From an uncultured Fenollaria sp. (GTDB taxonomy: Bacteria > Bacillota > Clostridia > Tissierellales > Peptoniphilaceae): DNA of 24,765 nt. The first letter of the stretch is position 1, and every line of letters begins with the position of its first letter. Location of the stretch: contig NZ_CAMJVK010000023.1 of NCBI RefSeq assembly GCF_946221515.1, positions 1-24,765 on the forward strand, written 5' to 3'. Of the stretch, positions 22,906 through 24,765 are shown one piece after another. The notes below the pieces were generated by a model. The model saw only the letters and a list, made by a program, of their open reading frames with translations. It was not told the DNA's origin and ran no database searches. The translations under genes were made by a program, and so were the position numbers.

Positions 22906-24441
22906 ATGAAACACGATTTAGTCTTAGTAATAGATTTCGGCGGACAGTATAAGCAATTGATCGCAAGACGTGTAAGAGAAAATAATATTTACTCGGAAAT
23001 AATTCCTTATACTAAAAGCATAGAAGAAATAAAAGCAAAAGACCCTAAGGCAATAATCTTTACAGGCGGACCGAACTCAGCCTACCTTGATGATTCACCA
23101 TCGATATCGAAGGAGATATTCGAGCTAGGCATACCTATACTAGGTATTTGTTATGGGGCTCAGCTAACAGCTCATCTATTAGGCGGTGAAGTGAAGAAAG
23201 GCTCTGAGAAGAACAGGGAATATGGCAAGACCATCTGCCAATATGAAGAGTCAAAGCTATTTAAGGGCATTGAAAGCGGTCAAGTTTGGATGAGTCATAC
23301 TGACTACATATCCAAGCTGCCAGAAGGCTTTAAGCGCATCGCATCGACAGATAACTGTCCTATCGCAGCGATGGAAAATGAAGAAAAAAAGATTTACGCA
23401 GTACAATTCCACCCAGAAGTAAAGCACTCAATCGACGGCGACAAGATGATTAGAAACTTCCTTTATGACATAGCAGGTCTTAAGGGCGATTGGACGAGCG
23501 AAAATTTCATTGAAAACAAAGTTAAAGAGATAAGAGAAAAAGTTGGCGATAAGAAGGCCTTACTAGCACTATCAGGCGGAGTTGACTCATCAGTTGCTGC
23601 AGCTCTTATGCACAAGGCTATAGGCGACAATCTAACTTGTATCTTCGTTGACCACGGTCTACTTAGAAAAGATGAAGGCGATCAAGTCGAAGAGATATTT
23701 AAGAATAGATTCAAGATGAACTTCATCAGAGTTAACGCTCAAAAGAGATACATGGATAAGCTTAATGGCGTATCAGAGCCAGAAAAGAAGAGAAAGATTA
23801 TCGGCGAAGAATTTATCAGAGTCTTTGAAGAAGAAGCAAAGAAGCTTGGCAAGATCGAGTACCTTGTTCAAGGAACCATATATCCAGACGTAGTTGAGTC
23901 AGGAACAAACGGTTCAGCAGTTATCAAGAGTCACCACAACGTAGGTGGCTTACCAGATGACATCGGCTTCGAAGGACTGATAGAACCACTAAGAGAGTTA
24001 TTCAAAGACGAAGTAAGAGCCATAGGACTTGAGCTTGGCCTAGATGAAGACCTTATCTATAGACATCCATTCCCAGGACCAGGCCTTGCCATTAGAGTCA
24101 TAGGCGAAATCACAGAACAAAAACTAGAAATACTTCGTGAAGCAGACGCAATCTATATAGATGAATTAAAGAAAAACGGCCTATATAGAAAGATTTGGCA
24201 AGCCTTTGCTGCACTACCAGATATAAAAACAGTTGGCGTTATGGGCGACGAAAGAACATATGATTATGTATGCGCCCTAAGAGCTGTAACAAGCACAGAC
24301 GGCATGACAGCAGAATTTTATCCGATAGATATGGATATACTTGCAAAAATTTCCAATAGAATCATAAATGAAGTAAAAGGAATTAATAGAGTGGTGTATG
24401 ATATAACATCTAAGCCACCAGGAACAATCGAGTGGGAATAA
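22906..24441 (+). CDS. guaA: GMP synthase (glutamine-hydrolysing)
   Basis: GuaA aminates XMP to GMP with ATP and glutamine. The 511-residue product is full length with all three parts: class I glutamine amidotransferase (1-190; nucleophile Cys82 in GICYGAQ, His169 and Glu171 in FHPEV), the ATP-pyrophosphatase domain with PP-loop SGGVDSS (223-229), and the C-terminal dimerisation domain carrying HPFPGPGLAIRVIGE and the canonical end SKPPGTIEWE. AGAGGTG (22894-22900) precedes the ATG. It is monocistronic as far as the window shows, with no convincing terminator hairpin directly after the stop. Confidence 0.98.
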   Translation: MKHDLVLVIDFGGQYKQLIARRVRENNIYSEIIPYTKSIEEIKAKDPKAIIFTGGPNSAYLDDSPSISKEIFELGIPILGICYGAQLTAHLLGGEVKKGSEKNREYGKTICQYEESKLFKGIESGQVWMSHTDYISKLPEGFKRIASTDNCPIAAMENEEKKIYAVQFHPEVKHSIDGDKMIRNFLYDIAGLKGDWTSENFIENKVKEIREKVGDKKALLALSGGVDSSVAAALMHKAIGDNLTCIFVDHGLLRKDEGDQVEEIFKNRFKMNFIRVNAQKRYMDKLNGVSEPEKKRKIIGEEFIRVFEEEAKKLGKIEYLVQGTIYPDVVESGTNGSAVIKSHHNVGGLPDDIGFEGLIEPLRELFKDEVRAIGLELGLDEDLIYRHPFPGPGLAIRVIGEITEQKLEILREADAIYIDELKKNGLYRKIWQAFAALPDIKTVGVMGDERTYDYVCALRAVTSTDGMTAEFYPIDMDILAKISNRIINEVKGINRVVYDITSKPPGTIEWE

Positions 24442-24477
24442 AATTTATGGCTAAAATTGCGGCTTTTTGCAGTGTTC

Positions 24478-24720
24478 GATTTTTTCCTCCTTGCGCGTAC
24501 CATTAGTACAGCTCAGTCGTAAAAAATCTCAAGCTACAAAAATCCACTAATTTTATCTCATAAATTTGGATAAACGATATTTGGTGTTGATAAAAAAGAT
24601 TTTGCTCGTTGCGACGTATTATCTATACGACTCACTCGCAAAAATTCTGCACATCGCCTTTCTCATCAAATTTTCCAGCGAAATTTGATAGAACGGAAGC
24701 AAATATGTTACTGTTATAAA
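24478..24720 (+). repeat. Two degenerate tandem copies of a ~120-bp non-coding element
   Basis: After guaA no gene is visible up to the window end (324 bases). Unit A begins at 24478 and unit B at 24598. Aligned by hand, their first 50 bases agree at about three quarters of positions with small gaps: both open with GATTTT, share TTGCG and CGTA, then CTCA, TCG and AAAAA. Their second halves share AATTTT, AAATTTG, AACG and TGTT in the same order. Each opening segment can fold on itself: in unit A, GATTTTTT (24478-24485) pairs with AAAAAATC (24521-24528); in unit B, TTTTGC pairs with GCAAAA around inner CGTAT/ATACG arms. It could be the remnant of a dispersed repeat; the family is not recognised. 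Confidence 0.5.
24665..24689. repeat. Perfect 9-bp inverted repeat within unit B
   Basis: ATCAAATTT (24665-24673) and AAATTTGAT (24681-24689) enclose seven bases. No T tract follows on the plus strand, so it is not a typical terminator. Another 7-bp inverted repeat (TAAAACC 24717-24723, GGTTTTA 24737-24743) lies close to the window end. Confidence 0.55.
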
Positions 24721-24765
24721 ACCGTTGAAAACACAAGGTTTTAGCGATTTTGATATAGCGAATTT

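Noticed and set aside
24442..24480. Intrinsic terminator directly after guaA
   Set aside because: The T-rich stretch near 24463 lacks a stable preceding stem; pairing attempts gave only three or four bases.
1..24765. Mobile elements, defence genes, CRISPR arrays, tRNA or rRNA genes
   Set aside because: None was seen on either strand; the only repeats are the motif array at 3312-3350, short hairpins and the degenerate units after guaA.

Overview
The window looks like chromosomal core DNA from a low-GC, Gram-positive anaerobe, probably Clostridia/Tissierellia-like. The support is an A/T-rich sequence with strong AAGGAGG-type ribosome binding sites, TTGACA/TATAAT promoters, a Firmicutes-type L10 leader, a murB-PHP-rapZ-yvcK gene order, and surface proteins with S-layer homology (SLH) domains. 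Genus cannot be fixed from the sequence alone. No tRNA, rRNA, insertion sequence, phage gene or CRISPR array was seen.

Layout. Positions 9-1877 hold rplA, then an own promoter and an L10 leader with an attenuator hairpin, then rplJ and rplL. The expected rpoB does not follow; a strong terminator and a small GNAT acetyltransferase do (to 2424). A minus-strand block (2467-8523) reads, from its promoter-distal end: a membrane-anchored C39-like cysteine peptidase, a secreted SLH/PrcB-like protein, an ABC exporter half-transporter, the lipid II flippase murJ, and a Cof-type HAD phosphatase. It is therefore mostly cell-envelope genes, in several transcription units. A plus-strand YfcC-family transporter (8744-10195) stands alone between its own promoter and terminator.

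From 10298 to 20642 twelve plus-strand genes run together, almost all overlapping or nearly touching: murB, a PHP phosphoesterase, rapZ, yvcK, aroE, a DAHP synthase, aroB, aroA, aroC, aroK, aroQ and an M42 aminopeptidase. All seven enzymes from phosphoenolpyruvate plus erythrose-4-phosphate to chorismate are present, translationally coupled to a cell-wall/carbon-flux module. whiA, the usual partner after yvcK, is missing and aroE occupies its place. A perfect 14-bp hairpin ends this unit and the converging minus-strand gene for a large secreted YcdB/YcdC-SLH protein (20701-22761). Divergent from that is guaA (22906-24441). The last 324 bases have no gene but contain two degenerate copies of a ~120-bp element with internal inverted repeats.

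The content is largely housekeeping. The points most worth checking are: four TTAAG motifs at exact 11-bp spacing upstream of the C39 peptidase promoter (an OmpR-family/CiaR-like response-regulator site); the fused murB-yvcK-shikimate operon without whiA; a chorismate synthase with Gln in place of a normally conserved active-site His; and the tandem repeat after guaA. No clearly new multi-gene system was found.
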